DNA from: CAZGAH01 sp964523295
Lineage (GTDB): Bacteria > Desulfobacterota > Desulfovibrionia > Desulfovibrionales > Desulfovibrionaceae
Length of the DNA: 20,208 nt
Reading direction: 5' to 3'
NCBI GenBank assembly: GCA_964523295.1
Contig: CAZGAH010000081.1
Span: forward strand, 1-20,208
In this document: piece after piece, positions 1 to 7,403 of the stretch
Layout of the letters: every line of letters starts with the position of its first letter
Position numbering within the stretch: position 1 is the stretch's first letter
Translations under genes and position numbers: made by a program
The notes under the pieces: model-generated
Seen by the model: only the letters and a program-made list of their open reading frames with translations
Database searches by the model: none
What the model was told of the DNA's origin: nothing

Positions 1-249
1 ATCCTGAAAAACTCGCTGGGGGTGTGCGCGGATTCGAGGCGGTGGATTGTGGCTGCCCCTTGTGGTTGATTATTTACCAGTCTGTGATAAATTATCCGCA
101 TGTTGCCCAGAAATTTACATATGGAAGTGAGCGCGGCCCTTGCCGATTCGCCGGTGGCGTATGTCCGGGGGGCAGGCAAGTGGGGAAAAGTACCCTTGAG
201 CCGAAAGAGCCATTTTCCAGGACACGCTACCCATTTGCCATAACGAGTA
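1..249. other. Left-end region without a supported gene
   Basis: I see no convincing coding region here. The stretch lies downstream of the minus-strand molybdenum hydroxylase gene. Bases about 60-125 are AT-rich compared with the rest of the window and contain a plus-strand promoter-like pair: TTGATT at 66-71, a 16-base spacer, and TAAATT at 88-93. Nothing recognisable lies downstream of it on the plus strand within the window except the antisense side of the hydroxylase gene, so the promoter is only a possibility. No U-tract terminator for the hydroxylase gene is visible. Confidence 0.4.
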
Positions 250-2562
250 TTAATTGGTCCGGATGCCCCTGCCCAATGCCTCAAGCACGCGGCAGGGCGT
301 AAGTGGCGCCTGGTGCAGGCGTTGCCCGATAGCAGCGGCCAGGGCATTGGCCACGGCTGGCAGCGGACCGCAGATGGCGATTTCGCCGGCGCCCTTCATG
401 CCGGACGGGCCGTGTTCATCTTCGGTCTCCACGAACGCGCTGCGGATATCGGGGATGTCCAGGGACGTGGGAATGAGATAGGTGGTCAGGTCGGCCGTGC
501 GGATGCGGCCCTGCTCCACCACCAGCTCCTCGAACAGCGCGTAGCCGAGCCCTTGCGCCATGGCGCCCTCGATCTGCTGTTCCAGGAGCTGGGGATTGAG
601 CACGCGGCCGGCCTCGGTAACCGCCAGATAATCGACCACGCGCACGCAGCCGGTCAGTTCGTCTACCTCCACGCAGGCCAGGTGTGCCCCGTAGCTGAAT
701 ACGGCGTGCGGGAACCCCAGCCGCAGGCCCTGGCCGGTCGGCAGGGCCGGTCCGCCCGTGGGCGCGCGGTATTCGCCGATGCAGATGCGTTCCGCCGGCG
801 TCAGCGCCGCGCTGAGTCGCTCCAGCGGCAGCTCCCGGCCGGAGGCGACGTGGAGCACGGAGCCGGGCCGCAGCTCGAGCGTCTCGTCCTCGTTCAGAAA
901 CAGAAGCACCGCGGCCCGGCGCAACAGCCGCGCGCGCAGATCGGCGCAGGCGCGCAGCAGTCCGTTGCCAAAGGTATAGGTTGTCCTGCTGGCCGCGGAC
1001 GAGCCGGCATACGGCGTGTGCGCGGTGTCCGGCAGGACCAGTTCGATGCGCTCCGGGGGCTGGTTCAGCGCCTCGGCGGCCAGCTGCACGTAGGTGCTGG
1101 CATTGCCCTGGCCCATATCGACCACGCCGGCGTAGAGGCGAAAGGTGCCGGAACTGGTCAGTTCCAGGCGCGCCGCGGCGAAATCGGGGACATTGCGCCC
1201 GTAGCCTACGGCATGAACGATCGCCGCCGCACCGACGCCGCGGCGCGTGAAGGTCGGGGCGGCCGCCACCCAGTCCGCGCGTTCGCGCCAGGCCGGGTCT
1301 TCGGCCACGCGGTCCAGACAGGCGGCTATGCCCGTGGCCTCGGCCTGGGTCACGCCGGCGCAGTTTTCGTCACCGGGGAGCAGAGCGTTGCGCTGGCGCA
1401 GTGCGACCGGGTCGATGTTCAGACGCTGCGCGAGCATGTCCACCGTCTGCTCCAGTCCGAAGGCAGCCTGCGGCACGCCGAAGGCGCGCATGGCGCCAGC
1501 GACCGGGTTGTTCGTGTAGACGCACAGGCCTTCGCAGCGCACATTCGGCACGCGATACGGTCCGCCAGCGTGCTCCAGCCCCAGGGCCATGACCTCGGCG
1601 CCCAGATGGGCGTAGGCGCCGGTATCGTAACACAGGCGGCAGTCCAGGGCGTGCAGCGTGCCGTCGGCCAGGGCGCCCAGGCGGTAGCTCAGCCGGGCGG
1701 CATGACGTTTGTACCCGGCCTGAAAACTCTCCTCGCGCTCCCAGAGCATCCGGACCGGGCGGCCGCCGGCGTGCAGGGCCGCCAATGCGAGCAGGCACTG
1801 CACCGTGGCGCCGTCCTTGCCGCCGAACGCGCCGCCGGGATAAGGCGCGACCACGCGCACGCGCGCCGGATCGAGTCCCAGGGCCCAGGCGATTTCCTGC
1901 CGGTCCCGGTGCGGCGCCTGCGTGGACGCGGTGATCGTCAGCGTGCCGTCCGGATCGAGCAGGGCCAGGCCGTTTTCGGTTTCGAGAAAGGCGTGCGCCT
2001 GCGATGGCGCGTCGTACGTCGCCTCCACGACCGATGCGCAGGCCTGGAAGGCTCTGTCTACGTCGCCTTTTTCGATGAGCGCGCGGTTGAGCAGATTGCC
2101 CTGCTCCCGTTCCTCGTGTACGAGCGGCGCCCCGGGCGCCAGGGCCTCCTCGGCGTCGAACACGGCGGGCAGCGGTTCGATGTCCACCCGGATGGCCGCC
2201 AGCGCACGGCGCAGCGTGTCGGGGTCCTCGGCCAGGACCAGGGCCACGGCATCGCCGACGCGCCGGACCTTGTCGTCGGCCAGCACCGGCATGTCCTTGA
2301 AGACCACGCCCTGCCGGTTGCTTCCGGGGACCTGCACGCCCGTCAACACGGCGTGGACGCCCGGCAATCGGGCCGCGGCGGCGACATCTACGCCGAGCAG
2401 CCGGCCATGGGCGATGTCGGAACGTTTCACGCCCGCCAGGAGCGCATCCCGCGCGAGTGTGCCCAGATCGGCGGCGTAGCGGGTCGTCCCGGTCGCTTTA
2501 TCGAGTGCGTCGACGCGGGACATGCGTTGACCCCGGCGCGGGGGCTGTTGGTGATCGTTCAT
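250..2562 (-). CDS. Xanthine dehydrogenase family molybdopterin-binding subunit
   Basis: This is the large, molybdenum-cofactor-binding subunit of a xanthine dehydrogenase/aldehyde oxidoreductase-type hydroxylase, which hydroxylates an N-heterocycle or aldehyde using water. Numbering below is from an upstream TTG (2598). It shows the family entry motif RVDALDKATG near residue 28, QAHAFLETEN (200-209), the glycine-rich cofactor loop GGAFGGK (255-261), GAMRAFG, DMGQG, and the catalytic-glutamate motif KGAGE with Glu739 near the C-terminus. Length about 770 aa fits a stand-alone large subunit: there is no N-terminal 2Fe-2S or FAD domain, so partner subunits must be encoded elsewhere, and none is visible here. 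I chose ATG 2562 because it keeps the GQxxxRVDA segment that relatives have. ATG 2589, TTG 2598 and ATG 2523 are alternatives, and no start has a strong ribosome binding site. Substrate cannot be told from sequence. It is last in the minus-strand run, about 170 bp after trpS. Confidence 0.9.
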   Translation of the reverse strand: MNDHQQPPRRGQRMSRVDALDKATGTTRYAADLGTLARDALLAGVKRSDIAHGRLLGVDVAAAARLPGVHAVLTGVQVPGSNRQGVVFKDMPVLADDKVRRVGDAVALVLAEDPDTLRRALAAIRVDIEPLPAVFDAEEALAPGAPLVHEEREQGNLLNRALIEKGDVDRAFQACASVVEATYDAPSQAHAFLETENGLALLDPDGTLTITASTQAPHRDRQEIAWALGLDPARVRVVAPYPGGAFGGKDGATVQCLLALAALHAGGRPVRMLWEREESFQAGYKRHAARLSYRLGALADGTLHALDCRLCYDTGAYAHLGAEVMALGLEHAGGPYRVPNVRCEGLCVYTNNPVAGAMRAFGVPQAAFGLEQTVDMLAQRLNIDPVALRQRNALLPGDENCAGVTQAEATGIAACLDRVAEDPAWRERADWVAAAPTFTRRGVGAAAIVHAVGYGRNVPDFAAARLELTSSGTFRLYAGVVDMGQGNASTYVQLAAEALNQPPERIELVLPDTAHTPYAGSSAASRTTYTFGNGLLRACADLRARLLRRAAVLLFLNEDETLELRPGSVLHVASGRELPLERLSAALTPAERICIGEYRAPTGGPALPTGQGLRLGFPHAVFSYGAHLACVEVDELTGCVRVVDYLAVTEAGRVLNPQLLEQQIEGAMAQGLGYALFEELVVEQGRIRTADLTTYLIPTSLDIPDIRSAFVETEDEHGPSGMKGAGEIAICGPLPAVANALAAAIGQRLHQAPLTPCRVLEALGRGIRTN

Positions 2563-2667
2563 GCGGGGACGATACCTGGAATCGTCCATGGCTTGCAAGA
2601 GGGCACGGCGTATGGGCGGGAAACGCCGCCAGGAACCTTGCGGACAGGGGCAGGGGAGACGCGTTCT

Positions 2668-2707
2668 GGCGGATATGTCCGCCGGCCAGGCAGGGCCTGG
2701 CCGGCGG
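2668..2707 (-). terminator. Strong GC-rich hairpin with overlapping alternative hairpin after trpS
   Basis: A 13-bp perfect inverted repeat (arms 2679-2691 and 2695-2707, 3-nt loop) lies between the trpS stop and the hydroxylase gene. A second perfect 6-bp hairpin (2668-2673 with 2678-2683, loop TATG) shares bases 2679-2683, so the two cannot form together. On the minus strand no U-tract follows, so a classical Rho-independent terminator is not proven. It could also pause transcription, protect the trpS 3' end, or set differential expression. Confidence 0.45.
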
Positions 2708-2734
2708 TTTCGAGCCGGGTTCCGGGCGCCCAGC

Positions 2735-3727
2735 TCAGGGGAAGATGAAGTTGAGCCGCTCGCGGATGGCGGACAGGGTCACGGAGGATTCCTCAACGGC
2801 GCGCCGGGAACCTTGCTGGAGGATGTCCCAGAGCGCGCTTTCGTCCTCGTCAAAGACCTTGCGCCGCGCATGGACCGGCTCGAGGAAGGCTGCCAGCCCC
2901 TCGATGAGCAGCTTTTTGCAGTCGACGCAGCCCCAGCTGGCACTGGTGCAGCCGTCGCGGATTTTTTCCTGCTCCTCGGTCCCGGTCAGCAGCGCGTGGT
3001 AGGGAAACAGGTTGCAGACCTCGGGATCGCCCGGATCGGTTTTCCGCTTGCGGTTCGTGTCCGTGAGCATGCTCATGACCTTGGTCCGCACCGAGTCCAT
3101 GGGCTCGCCCAGGGAAATGCTGTTGCCGTAACTTTTACTCATCTTCCGGCCGTCCAGGCCCGGACATTTGGCCGCGGGCGTCAATTTGGCCTGCGGTTCG
3201 GGGAAGAACTCGCCGTAGAGGTAATTGAAGCGCCGGGCGATTTCGCGCGTGATTTCCAGATGCGGCAGCTGATCCTGGCCCACGGGCACGAAAAGCGGTT
3301 TGTAGAGCAGGATGTCCGCGGCCTGGAGCACGGGATAGCCGAGAAACCCGAAGGTGTTCAGGTCCTTTTCCACGAGTTCGCTTTTGATTTCCTTGAAGGT
3401 GGGATTGCGCTCGAGCCAGCCCAGCGGCGTGAGCATGGACAGGATCAGATGCAGTTCGGCGTGGCCGGGCACCTGCGACTGTTGAAAGATGACGCATTTG
3501 GCCGGATCGAGCCCGGCGCAGATCCAGTCCTTGACCAGCTCGGGCACGAAGCCCTTGATGCGCTTCGGAGCAGCATATTCGCTGGTCAGGGCGTGCCAGT
3601 CGGCAACGAAGAAAAAACATTCGAACTGCGTTTGCAGCTCGACCCAGTTTTTTAGCACGCCGAAATAGTGGCCGAGATGCAGCGGGCCGGTGGGCCTCAT
3701 GCCGGAAACGATACGGGCGCGGGACAT
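2735..3727 (-). CDS. trpS: Tryptophan--tRNA ligase
   Basis: Cytosolic class I aminoacyl-tRNA synthetase that charges tRNA-Trp with tryptophan using ATP. The class I HIGH-type motif is HLGH (residues 17-20, in GPLHLGHYFG) and the KMSKS loop is intact at 195-199. The 330-aa length matches bacterial TrpRS. GMRPTG near the N-terminus is typical of the family. Two ATG codons lie 9 nt apart (3736 and 3727). The Shine-Dalgarno GGAGGA (complement of 3737-3742) abuts the first and is 9 nt from the second, so 3727 is the better start. It lies 48 bp downstream of the M50 peptidase gene on the same strand and is followed by a large hairpin. Confidence 0.97.
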   Translation of the reverse strand: MSRARIVSGMRPTGPLHLGHYFGVLKNWVELQTQFECFFFVADWHALTSEYAAPKRIKGFVPELVKDWICAGLDPAKCVIFQQSQVPGHAELHLILSMLTPLGWLERNPTFKEIKSELVEKDLNTFGFLGYPVLQAADILLYKPLFVPVGQDQLPHLEITREIARRFNYLYGEFFPEPQAKLTPAAKCPGLDGRKMSKSYGNSISLGEPMDSVRTKVMSMLTDTNRKRKTDPGDPEVCNLFPYHALLTGTEEQEKIRDGCTSASWGCVDCKKLLIEGLAAFLEPVHARRKVFDEDESALWDILQQGSRRAVEESSVTLSAIRERLNFIFP

Positions 3728-3736
3728 GGTCGACAT

Positions 3737-3742
3737 TCCTCC
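3737..3742 (-). promoter_or_regulatory. Ribosome binding site that decides the trpS start
   Basis: GGAGGA on the minus strand directly abuts the ATG at 3736 and is 9 nt from the ATG at 3727. Normal spacing favours initiation at 3727. Confidence 0.6.
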
Positions 3743-3775
3743 AGAGACTGACAGGGGGTTGCGAGGGACGGTCGC

Positions 3776-4432
3776 TTACAGCAAGAGCGACCGGATGAGC
3801 AGAAAGGGCGGCACAATCACGTAGGTCAGCAGCCCGGTGGCGAGCAGGAGGAGGATGAGGAAAAATCCGTAGCGCTCGCCAAAAGAGAGATATTTGTAGG
3901 CTGCCTGAAATGGCAGCAGATTGGCCACGACCTTGCTTCCGTCGAGCGGGGGCATGGGCAGCAGATTGAAGATGGCCAGCATGATGTTCACGTCCACGCC
4001 AGCCTTGGCGATCAGGGCCAGGGGATAGACGATGGTGTCGATGTATCCGCCCTCCTGTCCCTGGAACACGAAGACGATCAGGCGCAGCAGCAGGGAAAAG
4101 AGCACGGCGAGTACGAGATTCGCGCCCGGTCCTGCCAGGGAGACCCACATCATGCCGTTGCGCGGATTTTTGAAGTATCGGGGATCCACGGGCACGGGTT
4201 TGGCCCAGCCGATGACGAATCCGCCCAGGAGCGAGGTCATGATGAACACGAAGCTGCCCAGCGGGTCGAGATGCTTGCCCGGATTGAATGTCAGCCGGCC
4301 GAGGTTCCTGGCCGTGGGATCCCCAAGCCGGGACGCGATCCAGCCGTGAGCGACCTCATGGCAGGTCAGCCCGAGCAACAGGGGCAGGAAGTATTGCGCC
4401 AGCCGGGCGAGTGAGGCGGAAAAATCAGGCAT
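3776..4432 (-). CDS. Site-2 protease-like M50 family metallopeptidase
   Basis: An integral-membrane zinc peptidase of the compact S2P class (218 aa). The zinc motif HEVAH is in the first membrane helix (about residues 25-29), and the second metal-binding element LPMPPLDG is in the later part. The segment KPVPVDPRYFKNPRNGMM, with several hydrophobic helices, is characteristic of this PDZ-less subgroup. Family members cleave substrates within the membrane, but the substrate here is unknown. I prefer ATG 4432 because the protein then begins MPDFSASLARL, as in relatives. An upstream in-frame ATG at 4531 would add 33 unmatched residues and overlap the preceding glycosyltransferase gene by 14 nt. 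No clear Shine-Dalgarno marks either start. The gene sits between LPS heptose genes and trpS, a context that says little about its role. Confidence 0.9.
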   Translation of the reverse strand: MPDFSASLARLAQYFLPLLLGLTCHEVAHGWIASRLGDPTARNLGRLTFNPGKHLDPLGSFVFIMTSLLGGFVIGWAKPVPVDPRYFKNPRNGMMWVSLAGPGANLVLAVLFSLLLRLIVFVFQGQEGGYIDTIVYPLALIAKAGVDVNIMLAIFNLLPMPPLDGSKVVANLLPFQAAYKYLSFGERYGFFLILLLLATGLLTYVIVPPFLLIRSLLL

Positions 4433-4517
4433 GGCGAGAGCGCTACCACGAACTACGGAGCAGGGCAAGGATGGAATTCCCGCATAAATGCTTGCGACGA
4501 TTTCCCGCACCGGCCGC

Positions 4518-5624
4518 TCACGCGTTGGCATTGGCGCGCACGGCCTGCATTGCCTCCAGCACCTGCGCGCTCGTGATTCCGTTCAGGCAGGCGCGATCGT
4601 GCGGGCAGGGACGTTTGCCATGCAGCGAGCAGGGGCGGCAGGCCAGGTCACATTCCAGCACCAGGTCGTGCGGTCCGCCCGGCGCAAAGCCCCAGGCCCG
4701 GTGCGTGGGGCCGAACAGCGCCACCACCGGCGTATCCACGGCAACGGCCAGGTGCATTGGCCCGGAGTCCGCGGTGACGAGCACGTCCGCCTGCGCCAGC
4801 AACGCACAGCTCAGGCGCAGGTCGCTACGCGCGATGAAATTCCGGTTCGCCGGGCAGGGGCTCGGAAACAGCGGCGGATCGCCCGGACCGGGACGACCGA
4901 TCAGAAACCAGTCCCAGCCGGCGGCGTCGAGCGCGCAGGTCAGCACGCGCCAGCGTTCCATCGGCCAGGCCTTGCTGGCGTGCGTGGCATAGGGATGCAG
5001 GGCCGCCAGCGGTCTGGCATTGTTGCCAGGCGGGCAGGGCGGTTGTCCGGAGGAGAGCGGGCGCTCAGTCCGACCGAGCAGCCCGGCAGCGGCCGCGCGC
5101 TCGGCTGCCCTCAGCACGACGCGCGGGCGCAATACGTCGGCTGGCGGCGGTGACGGCTCCAGGGCGAGCGCGTAGCGCTGCGGCACCGTGGTCCGGAGCA
5201 ATTGTTGCAACGCCCAAGGAGACCGGAGGCGTAAGGCCAGCCAGCGCAGCAGGCGAAATTTCGGGGCCCGGGCCACTGGTCCGCTCCAGAGTCCGGTCAG
5301 AAGCTGCGCGCGCAGCGATCCGTGCAGGTCGAGCAGCCCGCAACCGCGGTATTGCGCAGCCAGTTCCCGCGCTGTCTTCAGCCAGGCGAGCCCGCGCAGT
5401 TGGTCGGGTTCGAGTCCGATGACCTGGTCCACGGCCTCGAGCCCGGCAAAGAGTGGCGCCCAGGCCGCGCGCGTTGCTACGATGAAGCGCAATCCGCGCT
5501 GCCGACCCCAATAGTCCAGCACGCCGGTACACAGGGCCACGTCGCCCATGGCGCTGAGCCGGAATGTCAGCCAGCGCGCGGGTTTTTCACCGGATATGCG
5601 GGCTGGGGCGGCGCCGGCAGTCAT
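4518..5624 (-). CDS. Glycosyltransferase family 9 (heptosyltransferase-like)
   Basis: A 368-aa GT9 protein, expected to transfer heptose from ADP-heptose to LPS core at the cytoplasmic face of the inner membrane. The N-terminal Rossmann segment has LSAMGDVALCTGV. The C-terminal donor-binding half has ALHPYATHASKAWP and the TADSGPMHLA...ALFGPT signature. The C-terminal tail is Cys-rich: Cys325, 329, 332, 340 and 346, including CRPC and HG. The reading frame stays open about 360 nt further upstream, but that part lies antiframe over the neighbouring GT9 gene and shows no family match, so ATG 5624 is the true start. This start overlaps the upstream gene's stop as ATGA (4 nt), which implies translational coupling. 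Acceptor position in the core cannot be assigned. Confidence in GT9 is high; heptose specificity is inferred partly from gmhB nearby. Confidence 0.92.
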   Translation of the reverse strand: MTAGAAPARISGEKPARWLTFRLSAMGDVALCTGVLDYWGRQRGLRFIVATRAAWAPLFAGLEAVDQVIGLEPDQLRGLAWLKTARELAAQYRGCGLLDLHGSLRAQLLTGLWSGPVARAPKFRLLRWLALRLRSPWALQQLLRTTVPQRYALALEPSPPPADVLRPRVVLRAAERAAAAGLLGRTERPLSSGQPPCPPGNNARPLAALHPYATHASKAWPMERWRVLTCALDAAGWDWFLIGRPGPGDPPLFPSPCPANRNFIARSDLRLSCALLAQADVLVTADSGPMHLAVAVDTPVVALFGPTHRAWGFAPGGPHDLVLECDLACRPCSLHGKRPCPHDRACLNGITSAQVLEAMQAVRANANA

Positions 5625-6700
5625 GACGCCTGTGCTCCCAGCCAGGGAGCCAGCGTGGACCAGACCTGCTCCGGGGTGATGGCGGTCAGGCAGGCCAGAT
5701 CGCCGCGTCGGCAACGCCGACCGCCATGCAGGCCGCAGGGCCGGCACGGCAACGAGGTCTCCAGCACGCGGGCCTGGTCGCCGCGCGGCGCAAAGCCCTG
5801 GCCAGGCACCGTGGGGCCGAACAGCGCCAGCACCGGGACGCGCTGTATCCAGGCCAGATGCATCGGGCCTGAGTCGTTGCAGAGATAGGCATCCAGCCGG
5901 CCCAGGCAGGCCGCCAGCGTCGGCAGATCGAAGGCGCCTGCCAGGTTGCGGGCCTGGCCTTTGGCCTCGGCCGTTTTCCACCGTTGGCTCGCCGAGACCA
6001 CGGCCTCGGCCAAACCGGTTTCATCCCGGCCGGCGAAGAGCAGCACCCGGGTTCCCTGTTCCAGGGCCAGGTCAATGAGCCGGCCGAAGTGTCCGGCCGG
6101 CCAGCGTTTTGTAGGCCAGGTCGAGCCCGGATGGACGCCCAGCACCGGCCCTGCGCCCAAATTGGCCCAAAAGGTGGCGGCCGTCTCCATGGCCTGGCCC
6201 GGTAGTGCCAGTCGCGGCCACTCATCCTCGTCCGCCTGGCCCAGCGGATCGAGCAGACGCAGCAACCGCGCGATCTCGTCCGCCTGGCCGAAGCCGCGGT
6301 GGACGACGTGCGTATACCAGAACCGGTTGGTCAGGGGGCGGTCGTAGCCAATGCGTACGGGCGCGCGTCCGAGCCAGGCGATGAATCCGCTGCGCAGGCT
6401 GCGGTGGCAGGAAATCCAGAGGTCGAAGCGCTGTGCACGGAGCTGTCGGGCAAGGGTCGAGGCCGCTGCCAGACCCGCCTGGTCCCCGCGTTTGGCGAAA
6501 GCCCGGACCGACGTCAGCTCGGGCTGCGCCGCAAAGAGGGATTCCAGTCCGCTGCGTACCCAGAAATGCAGCTCCGCCTCAGGATAGCGTCGGCGTATCG
6601 CCGCCAGCAGCGGCAGCGTGAGCACCGCGTCACCCAGAAAGGCCGTATTCCAGACGCTGATGCGCCGTATCGGGGAGGGAAGGTTCATCGGCGCGCCCAA
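5621..6700 (-). CDS. Lipopolysaccharide heptosyltransferase (GT9, WaaF-like)
   Basis: A 359-aa GT9 enzyme that probably adds ADP-heptose to the growing LPS inner core. Evidence includes RRISVWNTAFLGDAVLTLPLL at the N-terminus (positions about 11-31), GVHPGSTWPTKRWP in the donor-binding half, and NDSGPMHLAW...ALFGPT near the C-terminus. The tail again carries CRPC (Cys319, Cys322), Cys330 and Cys337. A TTG at 6700 is preceded by GGAG with 5-nt spacing. An ATG four codons later (6688) has no good ribosome binding site, so TTG is marginally preferred, but both are possible. It lies 63 bp downstream of gmhB and overlaps the next GT9 gene by 4 nt. The pair probably acts consecutively in core assembly. 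Confidence 0.93.
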   Translation of the reverse strand: MGAPMNLPSPIRRISVWNTAFLGDAVLTLPLLAAIRRRYPEAELHFWVRSGLESLFAAQPELTSVRAFAKRGDQAGLAAASTLARQLRAQRFDLWISCHRSLRSGFIAWLGRAPVRIGYDRPLTNRFWYTHVVHRGFGQADEIARLLRLLDPLGQADEDEWPRLALPGQAMETAATFWANLGAGPVLGVHPGSTWPTKRWPAGHFGRLIDLALEQGTRVLLFAGRDETGLAEAVVSASQRWKTAEAKGQARNLAGAFDLPTLAACLGRLDAYLCNDSGPMHLAWIQRVPVLALFGPTVPGQGFAPRGDQARVLETSLPCRPCGLHGGRRCRRGDLACLTAITPEQVWSTLAPWLGAQAS

Positions 6701-6763
6701 CGCGACTCCGAGCGGTTCAAATGGTTTATGGCGCGTTCCGGAGAGGGGCGACCTGGCCGACGA

Positions 6764-7324
6764 TCAGGATCTGGACGCGTAGTCGAGCAGCCAGGCGCAC
6801 GCGGAAGGCAAATCCCTGGCCTGCGCGACAGGCCAGTCCGGCCGGTCCGGCGGCAGCTCCTGAATGCCGGCGCCAGGCTTAACTATGACGAGCTTGCCAA
6901 AGATGCCGTCTTTGTCGCCATCTTCGACGACGATGACCAGGTCGCCGATCATGACCGCGGTGCGCGGGTCGAGGCCGCAGGTCTGGCGCAGCTCCTCCCA
7001 CATGCCTGTGGCCGGCTTGCGGCAGCCGCACCCGGCCTCGGGGGTATGTGGACAGTAGCGCATGGCCTCGAAGCGTAGACCCTCCGCGGCAAGCAGCCCG
7101 GCCAGGCGCTCCTGACATGCCTGACAGGCCGCCTCCGGGAACAGTCCGCGGCCGATCCCGGACTGGTTGCTGACGAGAAACAGGCGCATCCCGGCCCGAA
7201 CGAGCGCACGCAATCCCTGGATAGCTCCGCTGATCAACTCCACGCCCTCGGGGTCGCAGAGATAGTGCTTATCCACGATGACGGTTCCGTCGCGGTCGAG
7301 GAAAACAGTGTCGATGCGCGGCAA
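6764..7324 (-). CDS. gmhB: D-glycero-D-manno-heptose 1,7-bisphosphate 7-phosphatase-like HAD protein
   Basis: A cytosolic HAD-family phosphatase (186 aa) that removes the 7-phosphate of heptose bisphosphate on the route to ADP-heptose for LPS. The nucleophile motif is FLDRDGT (Asp10, Asp12), motif II is SNQSG (52-56), and the zinc-binding loop has Cys91, His93, Cys99 and Cys101, followed by RKPATGM with Lys103. Motif IV is odd: GD (Asp128) is kept, but the usual Asp four residues later is Val132, and an acidic loop EDGDKDG (134-140) follows. The start is TTG, supported by AGGGGGA with 6-nt spacing. The next genes downstream are two GT9 heptosyltransferases, which supports the pathway assignment. 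Activity could be altered by the divergent loop. Confidence 0.88.
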   Translation of the reverse strand: MPRIDTVFLDRDGTVIVDKHYLCDPEGVELISGAIQGLRALVRAGMRLFLVSNQSGIGRGLFPEAACQACQERLAGLLAAEGLRFEAMRYCPHTPEAGCGCRKPATGMWEELRQTCGLDPRTAVMIGDLVIVVEDGDKDGIFGKLVIVKPGAGIQELPPDRPDWPVAQARDLPSACAWLLDYASRS

Positions 7325-7330
7325 GCTTGC

Positions 7331-7337
7331 TCCCCCT
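7331..7337 (-). promoter_or_regulatory. Ribosome binding site supporting the TTG start of gmhB
   Basis: AGGGGGA on the minus strand ends 6 nt before the TTG at 7324. No ATG lies near the required N-terminus, so this site decides the start. Confidence 0.6.
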
Positions 7338-7360
7338 ATCGAAACGTCGCGCTACGCAGC

Positions 7361-7394
7361 CCGTCCGGTCGCGTTGAGCCCCTGTGCCGGACGG
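7361..7394 (-). terminator. Inverted repeat between paaK and gmhB
   Basis: Perfect 8-bp arms CCGTCCGG (7361-7368) and CCGGACGG (7387-7394) flank an 18-nt loop in the 79-bp gap. No U-tract follows. It may be a weak terminator or processing site separating the uptake/activation block from the LPS genes, or it may be chance in GC-rich DNA. Confidence 0.25.
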
Positions 7395-7403
7395 ACGCTG
7401 GCG

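Noticed and set aside
24..302. Short plus-strand open frame beginning with GTG at the left edge
   Set aside because: No ribosome binding site, no recognisable motif, and it runs into the antisense side of the hydroxylase gene.
2700..2734. tRNA-like T-arm GGTTTCGAGCC in the trpS-hydroxylase gap
   Set aside because: No matching acceptor, D or anticodon stems surround it; the sequence belongs to the hairpin region.
313..2748. Very long open frame (about 811 codons) on the plus strand opposite the molybdenum hydroxylase gene
   Set aside because: The minus-strand frame has a full set of family motifs, while the plus-strand product is low-complexity and matches nothing. Long antisense frames are expected in GC-rich coding DNA.
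5625..5981. N-terminal extension of the second GT9 gene (119 extra codons)
   Set aside because: The added sequence lies over the upstream GT9 coding region in another frame and has no GT9 similarity; ATG 5624 with the ATGA overlap explains the start.
6878..6945. Compensated frameshift as cause of the odd GmhB motif IV
   Set aside because: Neither alternative frame across the segment restores the usual GDxxxD motif, so a sequencing or mutation frameshift is not supported by reading alone.
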